Origin: Zoogloea sp.
GTDB taxonomy: Bacteria; Pseudomonadota; Gammaproteobacteria; Burkholderiales; Rhodocyclaceae
DNA length: 64,000 nt
Reading direction: 5' to 3'
Assembly: GCA_016703645.1 (NCBI GenBank)
Contig: JADJBR010000009.1
Location: 363,935 to 427,934, forward strand
The translations under genes and the position numbers were made by a program. This document shows, piece after piece, positions 37,179-47,257 of this stretch. Below the pieces are notes generated by a model, which was not told the origin of the DNA, made no database searches, and worked only from the letters and a program-made list of their open reading frames with translations. Each line of letters starts with the position of its first letter. Positions within the stretch are counted from its first letter, which is position 1.

Positions 37179-39056
37179 ATGAAGATACTGATCGCCCTCG
37201 GCACCGTCCTGAGCCTGGTCGCGCACTCCGTCCAGGCCGACCCCCTGGCCGATGCGCAGGCTGCGGCGCGCGACGCGCGTCTGGCCGATGACCCGGCCTG
37301 GGCTGACCTGCTTCAGTACGAGCCCTATCCCATCACCGGCCACCTGCGCAGCCTGGCCGACGACACGGGCTTCTTCAACGCCCCGGACGGTGCCCGCAAC
37401 CCCGCGGCCGAGCTCAACGCCACCCTGGCCCGCCTGTTCGAGCCGGCCCGACCCCAGGCCCCCGACGAGCACCCCCAATGCCGCTTCCCGGCGCGCCATC
37501 ACTGGTTGCGGCAGCGCCTTGCCCTCAGCCCCGCGCAGCTACCCGAGCAGCCCTGCCCGCGCCTGGAAAAGTGGGCGGCCGAGATCAACCCCGCCGGCGT
37601 GACCCTGGTCTTTCCCTCTGCCTACGTGAACAGCCCGGCCTCCATGTTCGGCCACACCCTGCTGCGCATCGACACCCCGGGGCAGACCGAAGCCACCCGC
37701 CTGCTCGCCTACACCATCAACTACGCCGCCAAGGCCGACGCCACCGACGGCTTCACCTTCGCACTGAAGGGCCTTACCGGCCTCTACCCCGGCGCCCTGT
37801 CCAGCTCGCCCTACTACGCCAAGGTGCGCGAGTACAGCGACATGGAGAGCCGCGACGTCTGGGAGTACCGGCTCAACCTGACGCCCGCCGAAACCCGCCA
37901 GCTACTGCGCCACGCCTGGGAGATCGGCGCCACCCGCTTCGACTACTGGTTCTTCGACGAGAACTGCTCCTACATGATCCTGCGCCTGCTCGACGTGGCC
38001 CGGCCGGGCCTGCGGGTGGCAAAGCAGTTCTACTGGACGGCGATTCCCGTGGATACCGTGAAGGGCGTGGTGGCCATGCCGGACCTGGTCACCGAGATCA
38101 GCTTCCGCCCCTCCACCGGCACTGAACTGGCCCATCGCGCCAAGCGCCTCGACCCGGCCAGCCTGGACGCCGCCGTCGCTGTGGCCGACGGCCGACGCAC
38201 TCCGCAAAGCCTGGGGACCGACACACAGGCCATCGAGCAGCTCGAGTTCGCCGACCGCCTCGTATCCTTCCGCGGGCATGCGGGCAAGCTCGACCAGGAC
38301 GACGCCCTGGCCCGCCTGAAAGCCATCCAGATCACCCGCAGCCAGCTTCCCACCATCGACACCGGCGTGGTCCCGGTGCCACCACGCCCCGAGAACGGCC
38401 ACGCTTCCGGGCGCTTCGGCCTCGCCGCCGGCGGGCTGGACGGCGCCAACGCCCTCTTCCTCGACCTGCGCCCGGCCTACCACGACCTCCGCGATCCCGA
38501 GACCGGCTACGCCCGGGGTGCCCAGATCCGCTTCCTCGAGCTGGGGGCGAGCCAACGCGAGGGACAGGGCTGGCGGCTCGACCGCTTCCTGCCGGTGGAC
38601 ATCGTTTCCGTCGCGCCCCGTCTGAGCTGGACCCAGCCCCTGTCCTGGAAAGTCCGCTTCGGCTGGGAACGCGTCCTGGGCGCCCGCCACGCCACCGGGC
38701 CCATGATCGCAGGCGGCCCTGGTGCGGCCTGGGAGTGGAAGGGCCTGCTCGGCTACGTCTTCCTGGAGAACCAGCTCCTCGGCCACGGCGACCTGCAGAA
38801 GCACTGGGCCATCGGCAGCGGCCCCCTGGCCGGCCTGCTGTGGGACGTGGGTGCCGGCAAGCGCCTGCAGCTCGAAGCCGGCCGCCAGTGGTTCAACGAC
38901 CGGCGCCTCGACCGCAGCGCCGCCCGCGCCCACCTGCGCACCCGCCTGAGCCCCCGCGACAACCTTGTCGCCGGCTACGAATGGATGCACATCGAACTCC
39001 CCGACACCGACAGACAGGAGCGCCGCCTGACGGTGGGCTGGCAACATTACTTCTGA
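37179..39056 (+). CDS. DUF4105 domain envelope protein
   Basis: 625 residues with a signal peptide (MKILIALGTVLSLVAHSVQA). The DUF4105 domain spans about 80-260: FPSAYVNSPASMFGHTLLRID, then SSSPYYAKVREYSDMESRDVWEY and FDYWFFDENCSYMILRLLD. His/Asn/Cys-type residues resemble a papain-like/NlpC-type active site. A C-terminal beta-rich region ends RRLTVGWQHYF with a terminal Phe, like an outer-membrane beta-barrel. Function unknown; a periplasmic hydrolase joined to a barrel is a reasonable inference. It starts only 18 nt after the terminator, so the promoter is inside or upstream of that hairpin. Confidence 0.82.
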   Translation: MKILIALGTVLSLVAHSVQADPLADAQAAARDARLADDPAWADLLQYEPYPITGHLRSLADDTGFFNAPDGARNPAAELNATLARLFEPARPQAPDEHPQCRFPARHHWLRQRLALSPAQLPEQPCPRLEKWAAEINPAGVTLVFPSAYVNSPASMFGHTLLRIDTPGQTEATRLLAYTINYAAKADATDGFTFALKGLTGLYPGALSSSPYYAKVREYSDMESRDVWEYRLNLTPAETRQLLRHAWEIGATRFDYWFFDENCSYMILRLLDVARPGLRVAKQFYWTAIPVDTVKGVVAMPDLVTEISFRPSTGTELAHRAKRLDPASLDAAVAVADGRRTPQSLGTDTQAIEQLEFADRLVSFRGHAGKLDQDDALARLKAIQITRSQLPTIDTGVVPVPPRPENGHASGRFGLAAGGLDGANALFLDLRPAYHDLRDPETGYARGAQIRFLELGASQREGQGWRLDRFLPVDIVSVAPRLSWTQPLSWKVRFGWERVLGARHATGPMIAGGPGAAWEWKGLLGYVFLENQLLGHGDLQKHWAIGSGPLAGLLWDVGAGKRLQLEAGRQWFNDRRLDRSAARAHLRTRLSPRDNLVAGYEWMHIELPDTDRQERRLTVGWQHYF

Positions 39057-39219
39057 ATCACCGCCCCGCACACCGGAACCCCCGCCGCCATAAGGGTATC
39101 CAAGCATTGAGCTGCCGCGCCCCGGCAGCCAGACTCGCCTTGCAACACCTCCGCGACCAGGCCCACAAGGCCCGACCCGCGAACGGATCAAAAACACGAT
39201 TTTTGCGAGGAAACCCACC

Positions 39220-42200
39220 ATGGCCGAGCAGGACCCCGTCCGCGCGCTGTCCGCGCCCACCCCGGGCAGCAGGCTTCTGGACGACAAATACACCACCACC
39301 GCCGGGCGCGTTTATCTGACCGGTTACCAGGCGCTGGTGCGCCTGCTGATGATCCAGCGTGATCGCGACCGGGCCGCCGGGCTCAACACCGCCGGCTTCG
39401 TCTCGGGCTACCGGGGTTCCCCCCTGGGTGGGCTCGACCAGACCCTATGGAAGGCCAAGGCCCATCTGGCCAGCCACGACATCGTCTTCCAGCCGGGCAT
39501 CAACGAGGACATGGCGGCCACCGCCGTCTGGGGCAGCCAGCAGGTTGCCCTGTCACCCAAGGCCCGCGTGCAGGGTGTGTTCGGCATGTGGTACGGCAAG
39601 GGGCCGGGCGTGGATCGCTGTGGCGACGTGTTCCGCCACGCCAACGCCGCCGGCAGCTCGCAATACGGCGGGGTGCTGGTGATCGCCGGTGACGACCACG
39701 CCGCCAAGTCGTCCACCCTGCCCCACCAGACCGACCACTTCTTCAAGTCGATGATGATGCCGGTGCTGGCCCCCGCCGGTGTGCAGGACTATCTCGACTT
39801 CGGCGTGCATGGCTGGGCCCTGTCGCGCTATTCCGGCTGCTGGGTGGCCTTCAAAGCCCTGGCCGACACGGTGGAAACCTCGGCCTCGGTGGACGTGGCC
39901 CCGCTGCGCGTCACCACGAAGATCCCCGACGACTTCGCCCTGCCCGAAGGCGGGCTCAACATCCGCTGGCCCGATCCGCCGCTGGTGCAGGAGAAGCGCC
40001 TGCTCCATGCCAAGCTCTACGCCGCCCTGGCCTACTGCCGGGCCAACGGCCTCAACCGCATCGTCATCGACTCGCCCCAGCCGCGCCTGGGCATCATCAC
40101 CAGCGGCAAGAGCTACCTGGACGTGCGCCAAGCCTTCGACGACCTGGGCATCGACGAAGCACTCGCCGCCGAGATCGGCATCCGCCTCTACAAGGTGGGC
40201 ATGGTGTGGCCGCTGGAGGCGGAAGGCGTGCGCCACTTCGCCGAAGGGCTGGACGAGATCCTGGTGATCGAGGAGAAACGCCAGCTCCTCGAGTACCAGC
40301 TCAAGGAAGAGCTCTACAACTGGCGCGAGGACGTGCGCCCCCGCGTTGTCGGCAAGTTCGACGAGAAGGGGGAATGGTCGCTGCTCACCACCCTGGGCGC
40401 GGACGGCCGTACCACCGTAGACCACGGCGAATGGCTGCTCCCCGCCGCCGGGGAGCTGACCCCGGCCATGATCGCCCGGGTCATCGCTGCCCGCATCGGG
40501 CGCTTCTTCACATCCGATCGCATCGAGGCCCGCCTGGCCTTCCTCCAGGCCAAGGAGGCCACCCTCGGCCGCCGCGTCTTCGCCATCGACCGGGTGCCCA
40601 CCTTCTGCCCGGGTTGCCCCCACAACACCTCCACGGTGGTGCCCGAAGGCAGCCGCGCCATGGCCGGCATCGGTTGCCACTACATGGCCACCTTCATGCC
40701 CGACCGCAAGACCGGCACCTTCACCCACATGGGCGGTGAAGGCGTGCCCTGGGTCGGCCAAGCGCCCTTCATCGACGAGCCCCACATCTTTGCCAACCTG
40801 GGCGACGGCACCTACTTCCACTCGGGCCTGCTGGCCATCCGCCAGGCGGTGGCAGCCTTCAATCGCCCCGGCGGCAGTGGGCCGGCGACCAGCGGCATCA
40901 CCTACAAGATCCTCTTCAACGACGCCGTGGCCATGACCGGCGGCCAGCCGGTGGACGGCGACCTGACGGTGCCACAGCTGCTGCGCCAGTTGCAGGGCGA
41001 AGGGGTGCACACCATCGTGCTGGTCACCGACGGCACCGACCGGGCCTGGCATGTGGCCGACATCCCCCACGGCATCCCGATCCGCCAGCGCGACGAGCTG
41101 GACGTGATCCAGCGCGAACTGCGCACCGTGCCCGGCGTGTCGGCCCTGGTCTTCGACCAGACCTGTGCCGCCGAGAAGCGCCGGCGCAGGAAGCGCGGCA
41201 CCTTTCCCGCCCCCCAGACCCGCGTCTTCATCAACGAGGCGGTGTGCGAGGGCTGCGGTGACTGCGGCCGGGAATCCAACTGCATGGCCATCCTGCCGGT
41301 GGAAACCGAGTTCGGGCGCAAGCGCCAGATCGACCAGTCGGCCTGCAACAAGGACTACTCGTGCATGAACGGCTTCTGCCCGAGTTTCGTCACCATCGAA
41401 GGCGGCCGGGTGCGCAAGGGGCGCGCCCTGCAGTCGGGCGAGCAGCGCTTCGCCCCCCTGCCCGAGCCCACGCTGCCGGCCACCCGCGAGCCCTGGGGCA
41501 TTCTCGTCACCGGCGTGGGTGGCACCGGGGTGGTCACCATCGGTGCCCTGATCGGCATGGCCGCCCACCTGGACGGCAAGGGCGTCACCGTGCTCGACAT
41601 GACCGGTCTGGCCCAGAAGGGCGGCTCCGTGTTCAGCCACATCCGCATCGCCGACCGGCCGGAAGATCTCCACGCCGTGCGCATCGCCGCCGGCGAAGCC
41701 AACGCGGTGATCGGCGGTGACGTGGTGGTCACCGCCAGCGTCGATGCCCTGGCCAAGATGGCCGTCGGGCGCACCCGCGGCGTGGTCAATTGCGCCGAAA
41801 CACCCACCTCGGAATTCACCCGCAACCCGGACTGGCAGTTCCCCCTGGAAAAGATGCAGGCCGCCATCGTGGAGGCTGTGGGCAATGACGGCTGCCTGTT
41901 TCTGGACGCCCAGTTCCTGGCCACCCGCCTGCTCGGCGACGCCATCGCCACCAACCTGTTCCTGCTCGGCTACGCCTGGCAGAAGGGCTGGGTGCCGGTC
42001 AGCGCCACCAGCCTGGACAAGGCCATCGAACTGAATGGCGCGGCGGTGGACATGAACCGCCAGGCCTTCCTGTGGGGCCGCCGGGCAGCCGTGGATCTGG
42101 CCGCCGTCGAGCGGGAGGTGAAACCGGCGCCGGTGATCCCCATCCGCCCGGAAACCCTGGATGAGCGCATCGCCCGCCGGGCCGCCTTCCTCACCGACTA

Positions 42201-42807
42201 CCAGGACGCCGCCTACGCCCGGCGCTACACCGATCTGGTGGCCCGCGTCCGCGCGGCCGAAGCCCCCCTGGGCAGCGAGCGCCTCACCGAAGCGGTGATG
42301 CGCCATTACTTCAAGCTGCTGGCCTGCAAGGACGAGTACGAAGTGGCCCGCCTGTTCAGCGATCCGGGTTTCCGCGCGGCCGTGGACAGCCAGTTCGAGG
42401 GCGACTTCCAGCTGCGCTTCCACCTGGCGCCCACCTTCCTGGCCCGGCCCGACCCGGCCTCCGGGCGCATCCGCAAGCTCGCCTTCGGCCCCTGGATGCT
42501 CACCGCCTTCAAATGGCTGGCCCGCCTGCGGCGCCTGCGCGGCACGCCCTTCGATATCTTCGGCTATCACCCGGAACGCAAGGCCGAAAGGGCCCTGGTC
42601 GTCGAGTACGAGCAGGACATCGTCCTCCTCCTTGCGGGCCTCGACGCTGGCCGCCTGCCCTTGGCAGTGGAAATTGCCAGCCTGCCCGAGGGGATCCGGG
42701 GCTATGGTCATGTGAAGGCAGCCGCGATACACAGCGTGGCGCAGCAACGCAAGGCCCTGCTGGCCCGCTGGCCGGACGCGACCGGCTCACGCAGCCGGGC
42801 CGCTTGA
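39220..42807 (+). CDS. Indolepyruvate ferredoxin oxidoreductase, fused alpha-beta form
   Basis: 1,195 residues. Oxidatively decarboxylates aryl-pyruvates to acyl-CoA. Domain order: N-terminal pyrimidine-binding region (AGFVSGYRGSPLGGLDQ, GINEDMAATAVWGSQQ); TPP-binding part (FCPGCPHNTS, GIGCHYMATFM, NLGDGTYFHSG); a 4Fe-4S cysteine motif CEGCGDCGRESNC; then the gamma-like domain (ILVTGVGGTGVVTIG, GLAQKGGSVFSHIRI). This single-chain layout is the betaproteobacterial/rhizobial type. The end is a family-specific tail (YHPERKAERALVVEY). Cytoplasmic, cofactors TPP, Mg and Fe-S. Confidence 0.93.
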   Translation: MAEQDPVRALSAPTPGSRLLDDKYTTTAGRVYLTGYQALVRLLMIQRDRDRAAGLNTAGFVSGYRGSPLGGLDQTLWKAKAHLASHDIVFQPGINEDMAATAVWGSQQVALSPKARVQGVFGMWYGKGPGVDRCGDVFRHANAAGSSQYGGVLVIAGDDHAAKSSTLPHQTDHFFKSMMMPVLAPAGVQDYLDFGVHGWALSRYSGCWVAFKALADTVETSASVDVAPLRVTTKIPDDFALPEGGLNIRWPDPPLVQEKRLLHAKLYAALAYCRANGLNRIVIDSPQPRLGIITSGKSYLDVRQAFDDLGIDEALAAEIGIRLYKVGMVWPLEAEGVRHFAEGLDEILVIEEKRQLLEYQLKEELYNWREDVRPRVVGKFDEKGEWSLLTTLGADGRTTVDHGEWLLPAAGELTPAMIARVIAARIGRFFTSDRIEARLAFLQAKEATLGRRVFAIDRVPTFCPGCPHNTSTVVPEGSRAMAGIGCHYMATFMPDRKTGTFTHMGGEGVPWVGQAPFIDEPHIFANLGDGTYFHSGLLAIRQAVAAFNRPGGSGPATSGITYKILFNDAVAMTGGQPVDGDLTVPQLLRQLQGEGVHTIVLVTDGTDRAWHVADIPHGIPIRQRDELDVIQRELRTVPGVSALVFDQTCAAEKRRRRKRGTFPAPQTRVFINEAVCEGCGDCGRESNCMAILPVETEFGRKRQIDQSACNKDYSCMNGFCPSFVTIEGGRVRKGRALQSGEQRFAPLPEPTLPATREPWGILVTGVGGTGVVTIGALIGMAAHLDGKGVTVLDMTGLAQKGGSVFSHIRIADRPEDLHAVRIAAGEANAVIGGDVVVTASVDALAKMAVGRTRGVVNCAETPTSEFTRNPDWQFPLEKMQAAIVEAVGNDGCLFLDAQFLATRLLGDAIATNLFLLGYAWQKGWVPVSATSLDKAIELNGAAVDMNRQAFLWGRRAAVDLAAVEREVKPAPVIPIRPETLDERIARRAAFLTDYQDAAYARRYTDLVARVRAAEAPLGSERLTEAVMRHYFKLLACKDEYEVARLFSDPGFRAAVDSQFEGDFQLRFHLAPTFLARPDPASGRIRKLAFGPWMLTAFKWLARLRRLRGTPFDIFGYHPERKAERALVVEYEQDIVLLLAGLDAGRLPLAVEIASLPEGIRGYGHVKAAAIHSVAQQRKALLARWPDATGSRSRAA

Positions 42808-42886
42808 TCGACAGCAGGCTTTCCAGCATCGCGAAATGGCTTCATCATCCGGGAACCTCATTCCCCCTGCCCTACGAAAGCCCCCC

Positions 42887-43384
42887 ATGAAACACGTGTC
42901 CCTGCTGGTCGCCACCCTCCTTCTCGGCACTTCGGCCTTCGCTGCCCCACCCAGCACAGAATCCCTCAACCAACTCCTGGTCGCCACCCGGATGGAGCGC
43001 TCTATCGGCGTTGCCCAGCAGAGCCTGGAGCAGGCGGTACGCAACTCCATCAACCAGGGGCTGCAGGGCAAGGCCCTCACCCCCCAGGGCCAGAAGGTCG
43101 TCGACAAGTTCAACTCCGAGGCAGGCGCCATCATCCGCAAGGAGATCAACTGGGCCGATCTGAAGGGCGCCTACATGAAGCTCTACGCCGAAACCTTCAC
43201 CCAGGAAGAAGTGGATGGCCTGCTGGCCTTCTACCGCAGCCCGGCCGGAGTGGCCCTGCTGGAAAAGATGCCCCAGGTCACCCAGAAGTCAGCGGCCATC
43301 ACCCAGCAGCGCATTGCACCCCTGGTGGAAAAGCTCAAGGCCTCCATGGCAAAGACCGTCGAGGATGCCAAGGCAGCCAAGTAA
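42887..43384 (+). CDS. DUF2059 family periplasmic protein
   Basis: 165 residues. Signal peptide MKHVSLLVATLLLGTSAFA. An all-helical DUF2059 region follows with the hallmark LYAETFTQEEVDGLLAFYRSPAGVALLEKMPQV and a Lys-rich C-terminal helix. Unknown function. Start ATG 42887 is chosen because a signal peptide begins there. Confidence 0.9.
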   Translation: MKHVSLLVATLLLGTSAFAAPPSTESLNQLLVATRMERSIGVAQQSLEQAVRNSINQGLQGKALTPQGQKVVDKFNSEAGAIIRKEINWADLKGAYMKLYAETFTQEEVDGLLAFYRSPAGVALLEKMPQVTQKSAAITQQRIAPLVEKLKASMAKTVEDAKAAK

Positions 43385-43421
43385 GCCTCTGGCGCCCGGC
43401 TCCGCCCGGCGCACTGACGGC

Positions 43422-44204
43422 ATGAAGCTCCCCCCCGCCCTGAAGGCCCTGCTGGCCCAGCTCATCGGAACCGCTGCGGCCCTCGCCATGGCCCGCAGCG
43501 GCCTGTTGCCGGGCGGTCTGTGGCCCGTCGCAGTGATCCAGGCACTGGCGGCCACGGTCACCGCCGTGGCACTCGGCAGCGCCCCCTGGTGGCGCTGGAT
43601 CCACCTGGGCTTCGCGCCCCTGGTGGTGGTGGCCCTGCAACTGCGCATCGCCCCTGGGTGGTATCTGGCTGCCTTCGTGGGCTTCGCGCTGGTGTTCTGG
43701 AGCAGCTTCCGCACCCAGGTTCCGCTGTTCCTGTCCAACCGGGCCACCGCTGCTGCCGTCGCCACGCTGCTCCCCCATGGGCGCCCGGCCCGCCTTCTCG
43801 ACCTGGGCAGCGGCACGGGCTCGTTACTGCGCCCCCTGGCGCAGATGCGCCCCGATTGCCGCCTCGAGGGCATCGAATCGGCCCCGGCCCCCTATGCCCT
43901 GTCGGTCCTGCTGTCCCGCCGGCAACCCACCATTGCCGTGGCGCGGGGAGATTTCTTCGCCATTCCCTGGCAAGACTACGATCTGGTCTATGCCTTCCTG
44001 TCGCCCGTCCCCATGACCGCCGTGTGGCACAAGGCCAGCGCCGAACTGCGCCCCGGCGCCCTCCTCGTCAGCAACAGCTTTCCCATCGAGGGCGTTGAAC
44101 CGGAACAGGTCATCGAAGTGGACGACCGGCGCCATACCCGCCTTTATTGCTACCGCCCCGCCGGGCCCGCCTACCTGCAAAAAACCGGAATTACCGTCCG
44201 ATAG
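43422..44204 (+). CDS. Membrane-anchored SAM-dependent methyltransferase
   Basis: 260 residues. About four N-terminal hydrophobic segments (10-95) precede a class I methyltransferase fold. Motif I LLDLGSGTGSLL (about 122-133), an acidic LEGIESAPAP and a DLVYAFLSPVPM segment are visible. Related proteins are annotated as membrane methyltransferases; the substrate is unknown. It starts 37 bp after the DUF2059 gene in the same direction. Confidence 0.78.
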   Translation: MKLPPALKALLAQLIGTAAALAMARSGLLPGGLWPVAVIQALAATVTAVALGSAPWWRWIHLGFAPLVVVALQLRIAPGWYLAAFVGFALVFWSSFRTQVPLFLSNRATAAAVATLLPHGRPARLLDLGSGTGSLLRPLAQMRPDCRLEGIESAPAPYALSVLLSRRQPTIAVARGDFFAIPWQDYDLVYAFLSPVPMTAVWHKASAELRPGALLVSNSFPIEGVEPEQVIEVDDRRHTRLYCYRPAGPAYLQKTGITVR

Positions 44205-44288
44205 CCCCTCAATTCCGCCCCTCCCGCGGCCGTTATAGCCCGAATAATGGCGCCATCGCGCCTGGCGTTCAGCGAGAGGATTTCCACC

Positions 44289-44996
44289 ATGTCCCGGATC
44301 ATCTGCATCATCGGCAACAAGGGCGGCACCGGCAAGACCACCTTGTCCCACATGCTCTGCCAGGGCCTCGGCCTGCTCGGCCAACGCTCCGCCTGCGTCC
44401 TCACGGATACGTCACGCGAACCCCTGAGCCCCGACGGTCGCCGCTACGTCACCGCCGATGCACGCACCCCGGAAGCCCTGCACAAGGTCGTGGGCAAGCT
44501 GCGCACCATGAATGGCTGGATCGGTGTCATCGATGGCGGCGGCAACCGCGCCGAGATGGACCGCACCCTCAACGGCCTCGCCGATATCGTGCTGCTGCCC
44601 TTCCGCGACTCCCACGAAGACCTGCGCACCGTGCTGCGCGACCTGGAAGCCTTCCCCAACGCCTACGCCCTGCCCTCCCAGTGGCCCACCAACGCCTGGG
44701 CACGGGACGCCGCCGACCGCAGCGTGGCGCAGATGCTCGGCGCCCACCGCGACCGTCTCCTGCACCCCGTCGCCAGCCTCTCGGCCACCAAACTGCTGCT
44801 CCAGAAGCACATCCCCGACGGTCTGCCGTCCAACGTGGGCAACGCCTGCCGGGCGCTGGCGCGGCAGGTGATGGACGTGCTGGAGATCGAAGACAGCGCC
44901 CGCGACACGCCCCATCCCGCGAACCAGGACACGCCCACTGCCCCGCCACCGCCCACGGTCCTTCCCGAAAGCTACGCCAGCACCGCCCATCACTGA
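44289..44996 (+). CDS. ParA/MinD-like P-loop ATPase (orphan)
   Basis: 235 residues. Deviant Walker A KGGTGKTT (10-17), switch region VIDGGGNRAEMD in place of the usual VDxxP, and VLLPF. The C-terminus is Pro/Thr-rich. No ParB, MinE or partner gene is adjacent, and no plasmid or phage genes surround it. It is followed by the ccm operon at a 97-bp gap. The function is not predictable; protein positioning is one possibility. Confidence 0.7.
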   Translation: MSRIICIIGNKGGTGKTTLSHMLCQGLGLLGQRSACVLTDTSREPLSPDGRRYVTADARTPEALHKVVGKLRTMNGWIGVIDGGGNRAEMDRTLNGLADIVLLPFRDSHEDLRTVLRDLEAFPNAYALPSQWPTNAWARDAADRSVAQMLGAHRDRLLHPVASLSATKLLLQKHIPDGLPSNVGNACRALARQVMDVLEIEDSARDTPHPANQDTPTAPPPPTVLPESYASTAHH

Positions 44997-45093
44997 CGCC
45001 GCACCAAGGCGTTTCCTTGACCTAGGCGGTTTACCCACCGGGGTAGGTCGGGCAGAATGCGCCCGACTCCGACTTCCCGGCTTGCCCCTCCCG

Positions 45094-45756
45094 ATGCTCC
45101 GTGTCCACGGCCTGGCCTGCGACCGCGGCGACCGCCGCCTGTTCTCTGCCGTGGACTTTTCCCTCGCCCCCGGGGAATGGCTGCAGGTGGAGGGCGCCAA
45201 CGGGGCCGGCAAGACCAGCCTGCTGCGCATGCTGGCCGGTCTGGCGCCCAGTGCCGACGGACATATCGAATGGGACGGCCAGCCGGTAAGCGATGTGCGC
45301 GATGAGTTCCATGCGCGCCTGCTCTACCTGGGCCACGCCCCCGCCATCAAGGAAGATCTCTCCGCCCTCGAGAACCTGCAGACCGCCGCCGCCGTGGCCG
45401 GGCGCCCCCTTGACGAGGCCACTGCCCTCGCCGCCCTGCGTCGCATCGGCCTGAAGGGTCGCGAGGATCTGCCCGCCCGGGTTCTTTCACAGGGCCAGAA
45501 GCGCCGCGTGGCCCTGGCCCGCCTGCTGTGCAGCCAGGCCCGCCTGTGGATCCTCGACGAGCCCTTCGTGGCCCTGGACGTGGCGGCCGTGTCCCTGCTG
45601 TGCAGCATCCTCGACGAGCACCTGTCCCGGGGCGGGCTGCTGATCTTCACCAGCCATCAGGCCGTGCAGCTCGGGGGCATCGGCAACACCCTCCGGCTCG
45701 GCCCGGACCCGGATGCCTCACGGCCTCGCCCCACTATCGCGGAGGTGCCGGCATGA
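45094..45756 (+). CDS. ccmA: Heme exporter ATP-binding protein CcmA
   Basis: ABC ATPase that releases holo-CcmE from CcmC/D. Walker A EGANGAGKTSL, signature LSQGQKRRVALARLL and Walker B LWILDEPFVALD; 220 residues. ATG 45094 (MLRVHGL) is preferred to an in-frame TTG 12 nt upstream; neither has a strong ribosome site. It is first in the ccmABCDEFGHI operon. Confidence 0.93.
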   Translation: MLRVHGLACDRGDRRLFSAVDFSLAPGEWLQVEGANGAGKTSLLRMLAGLAPSADGHIEWDGQPVSDVRDEFHARLLYLGHAPAIKEDLSALENLQTAAAVAGRPLDEATALAALRRIGLKGREDLPARVLSQGQKRRVALARLLCSQARLWILDEPFVALDVAAVSLLCSILDEHLSRGGLLIFTSHQAVQLGGIGNTLRLGPDPDASRPRPTIAEVPA

Positions 45757-45810
45757 GCGCGCCGGGCCTGCCCGGGCGCCAAGCCGCGCGCACGGCATGG
45801 AGGGTGCCCA

Positions 45811-46476
45811 GTGAACGCCTTCATCGCCATCGTCCGTCGCGACCTGCTCCTCGCCGCCCGGCGCAAGAGCGAAGTGCTGACCGCCCTGTTCTTCTTCATG
45901 ATCGTGGTCAGCCTGTTTCCCCTCGGCATCGGTCCGGAAACCGCCATGCTGCGACGCATTGCCCCGGGCGTGCTGTGGGTCGCCGCCCTGCTGGCGGCCA
46001 TGCTGTCCCTCAACCGCCTGTTCGCCGCGGACCACCAGGATGGAACTCTCGAGCAGATGAGCCTGTCTCCCACTCCGCTGGCCCTGCTGGTGAGTGGCAA
46101 GGTGCTGGCCCACTGGCTGACCTCCGGCCTGCCCCTGGTGCTGCTGGCGCCGGTGCTGGGCCTGCAATTCGACCTCTCGCCCCGGGCCCTGGGCGTACTG
46201 ATGGTCAGCCTGTTGCTGGGCACGCCGGTGCTGTCCCTGGTGGGCGCCATTGGCGCGGCCCTGACCCTCGGCGTTCGCGGCGGTGGCGTGCTGCTGTCCC
46301 TGCTGGTGCTGCCCCTGTATATTCCAGCGCTCATTTTCGGTGCCGGCGCAGTGGAAGCGGACGTGGCCGGCCTGGGTGCCGGCGGTCATCTGTCACTGCT
46401 CGGCGCGCTGCTGGCGCTGGGGGTGTTTTTTGCTCCCTGGGCGGCCACGGCGGCCCTGCGAATCGCCCTCGAGTAG
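45811..46476 (+). CDS. ccmB: Heme exporter membrane protein CcmB
   Basis: 221 residues, about six membrane helices, GTG start. The N-terminus FIAIVRRDLLLAARRKSEVLTALFFFMIVVSLFPLGIGPE and the internal ADHQDGTLEQMSLSP are characteristic. It pairs with CcmA as an ABC complex. Confidence 0.93.
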   Translation: MNAFIAIVRRDLLLAARRKSEVLTALFFFMIVVSLFPLGIGPETAMLRRIAPGVLWVAALLAAMLSLNRLFAADHQDGTLEQMSLSPTPLALLVSGKVLAHWLTSGLPLVLLAPVLGLQFDLSPRALGVLMVSLLLGTPVLSLVGAIGAALTLGVRGGGVLLSLLVLPLYIPALIFGAGAVEADVAGLGAGGHLSLLGALLALGVFFAPWAATAALRIALE

Positions 46477-46507
46477 GGCACCCCGATCCAATCAACCGGA
46501 TTCATCC

Positions 46508-47257
46508 ATGAGTCAGCGTCTCGTCAATTGGTTCAAGTTTGCCTCGCCGGCCAGCTTCTACCCCCTCGCCGGGAAGATGTGGCCCTGGTTTGCGGCCATC
46601 GGCACCGTGCTGGCCGCCGCCGGCCTGTGGATCAGCTTTTTTGTCGCCCCCACCGACTTCCAGCAGGGCGAGGGCTACCGGATCATCTTCATCCACGTGC
46701 CGGCCTCGTGGATGTCCATGTTCATCTATTGCGTCATGGCCTTCTGGGCGGCCATCGGCATCACCTTCAACACCCGCCTGTCGGGCATGATGAGCTCGGC
46801 CCTGGCGCCCACCGGCGCCCTCTTCGCCTTCCTGTCCCTGTGGACCGGTGCCCTGTGGGGCAAACCCATGTGGGGCGCCTGGTGGGTATGGGATGCACGC
46901 CTCACCTCCGAGCTGATCCTGTTCTTCCTTTACATCGGCTACATCGCCCTCACCGCCGCCATCGACGACCCGCGCCGGGCCGACAAGGCCGGGGCCATCA
47001 TCTCCCTGGTCGGCGTGGTGAACGTGCCCATCATCTATTTCTCGGTGAAGTGGTGGAACACCCTGCACCAGGGCGCCTCGGTGTCCCTCACCAAGGCGCC
47101 GTCCATGGCCGCCACCATGCTGTGGGGCATGCTGATCATGGCCCTGGCCTTCTGGATGTACAGCATCGCCATCGCCCTCTACCGGGTGCGGGCCATCATT
47201 CTTGAACGGGAGCGCCACACCACCTGGGTGGCCGAACTGCCGGAGATGCAACGATGA
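46508..47257 (+). CDS. ccmC: Heme handling protein CcmC
   Basis: 249 residues with six membrane helices. The periplasmic WWD-type tryptophan-rich motif WGKPMWGAWWVWDARLTSE is present, as are the flanking heme-ligand His residues (FIHVPASW, KWWNTLHQGASV). It loads heme onto CcmE with CcmD. Confidence 0.95.
   Translation: MSQRLVNWFKFASPASFYPLAGKMWPWFAAIGTVLAAAGLWISFFVAPTDFQQGEGYRIIFIHVPASWMSMFIYCVMAFWAAIGITFNTRLSGMMSSALAPTGALFAFLSLWTGALWGKPMWGAWWVWDARLTSELILFFLYIGYIALTAAIDDPRRADKAGAIISLVGVVNVPIIYFSVKWWNTLHQGASVSLTKAPSMAATMLWGMLIMALAFWMYSIAIALYRVRAIILERERHTTWVAELPEMQR

Noticed and set aside
39553-42747. 1,064-residue open frame opposite the indolepyruvate oxidoreductase gene
   Set aside because: High-GC codon bias on the true strand leaves the antisense frame free of stops. 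The sense protein has all expected motifs.
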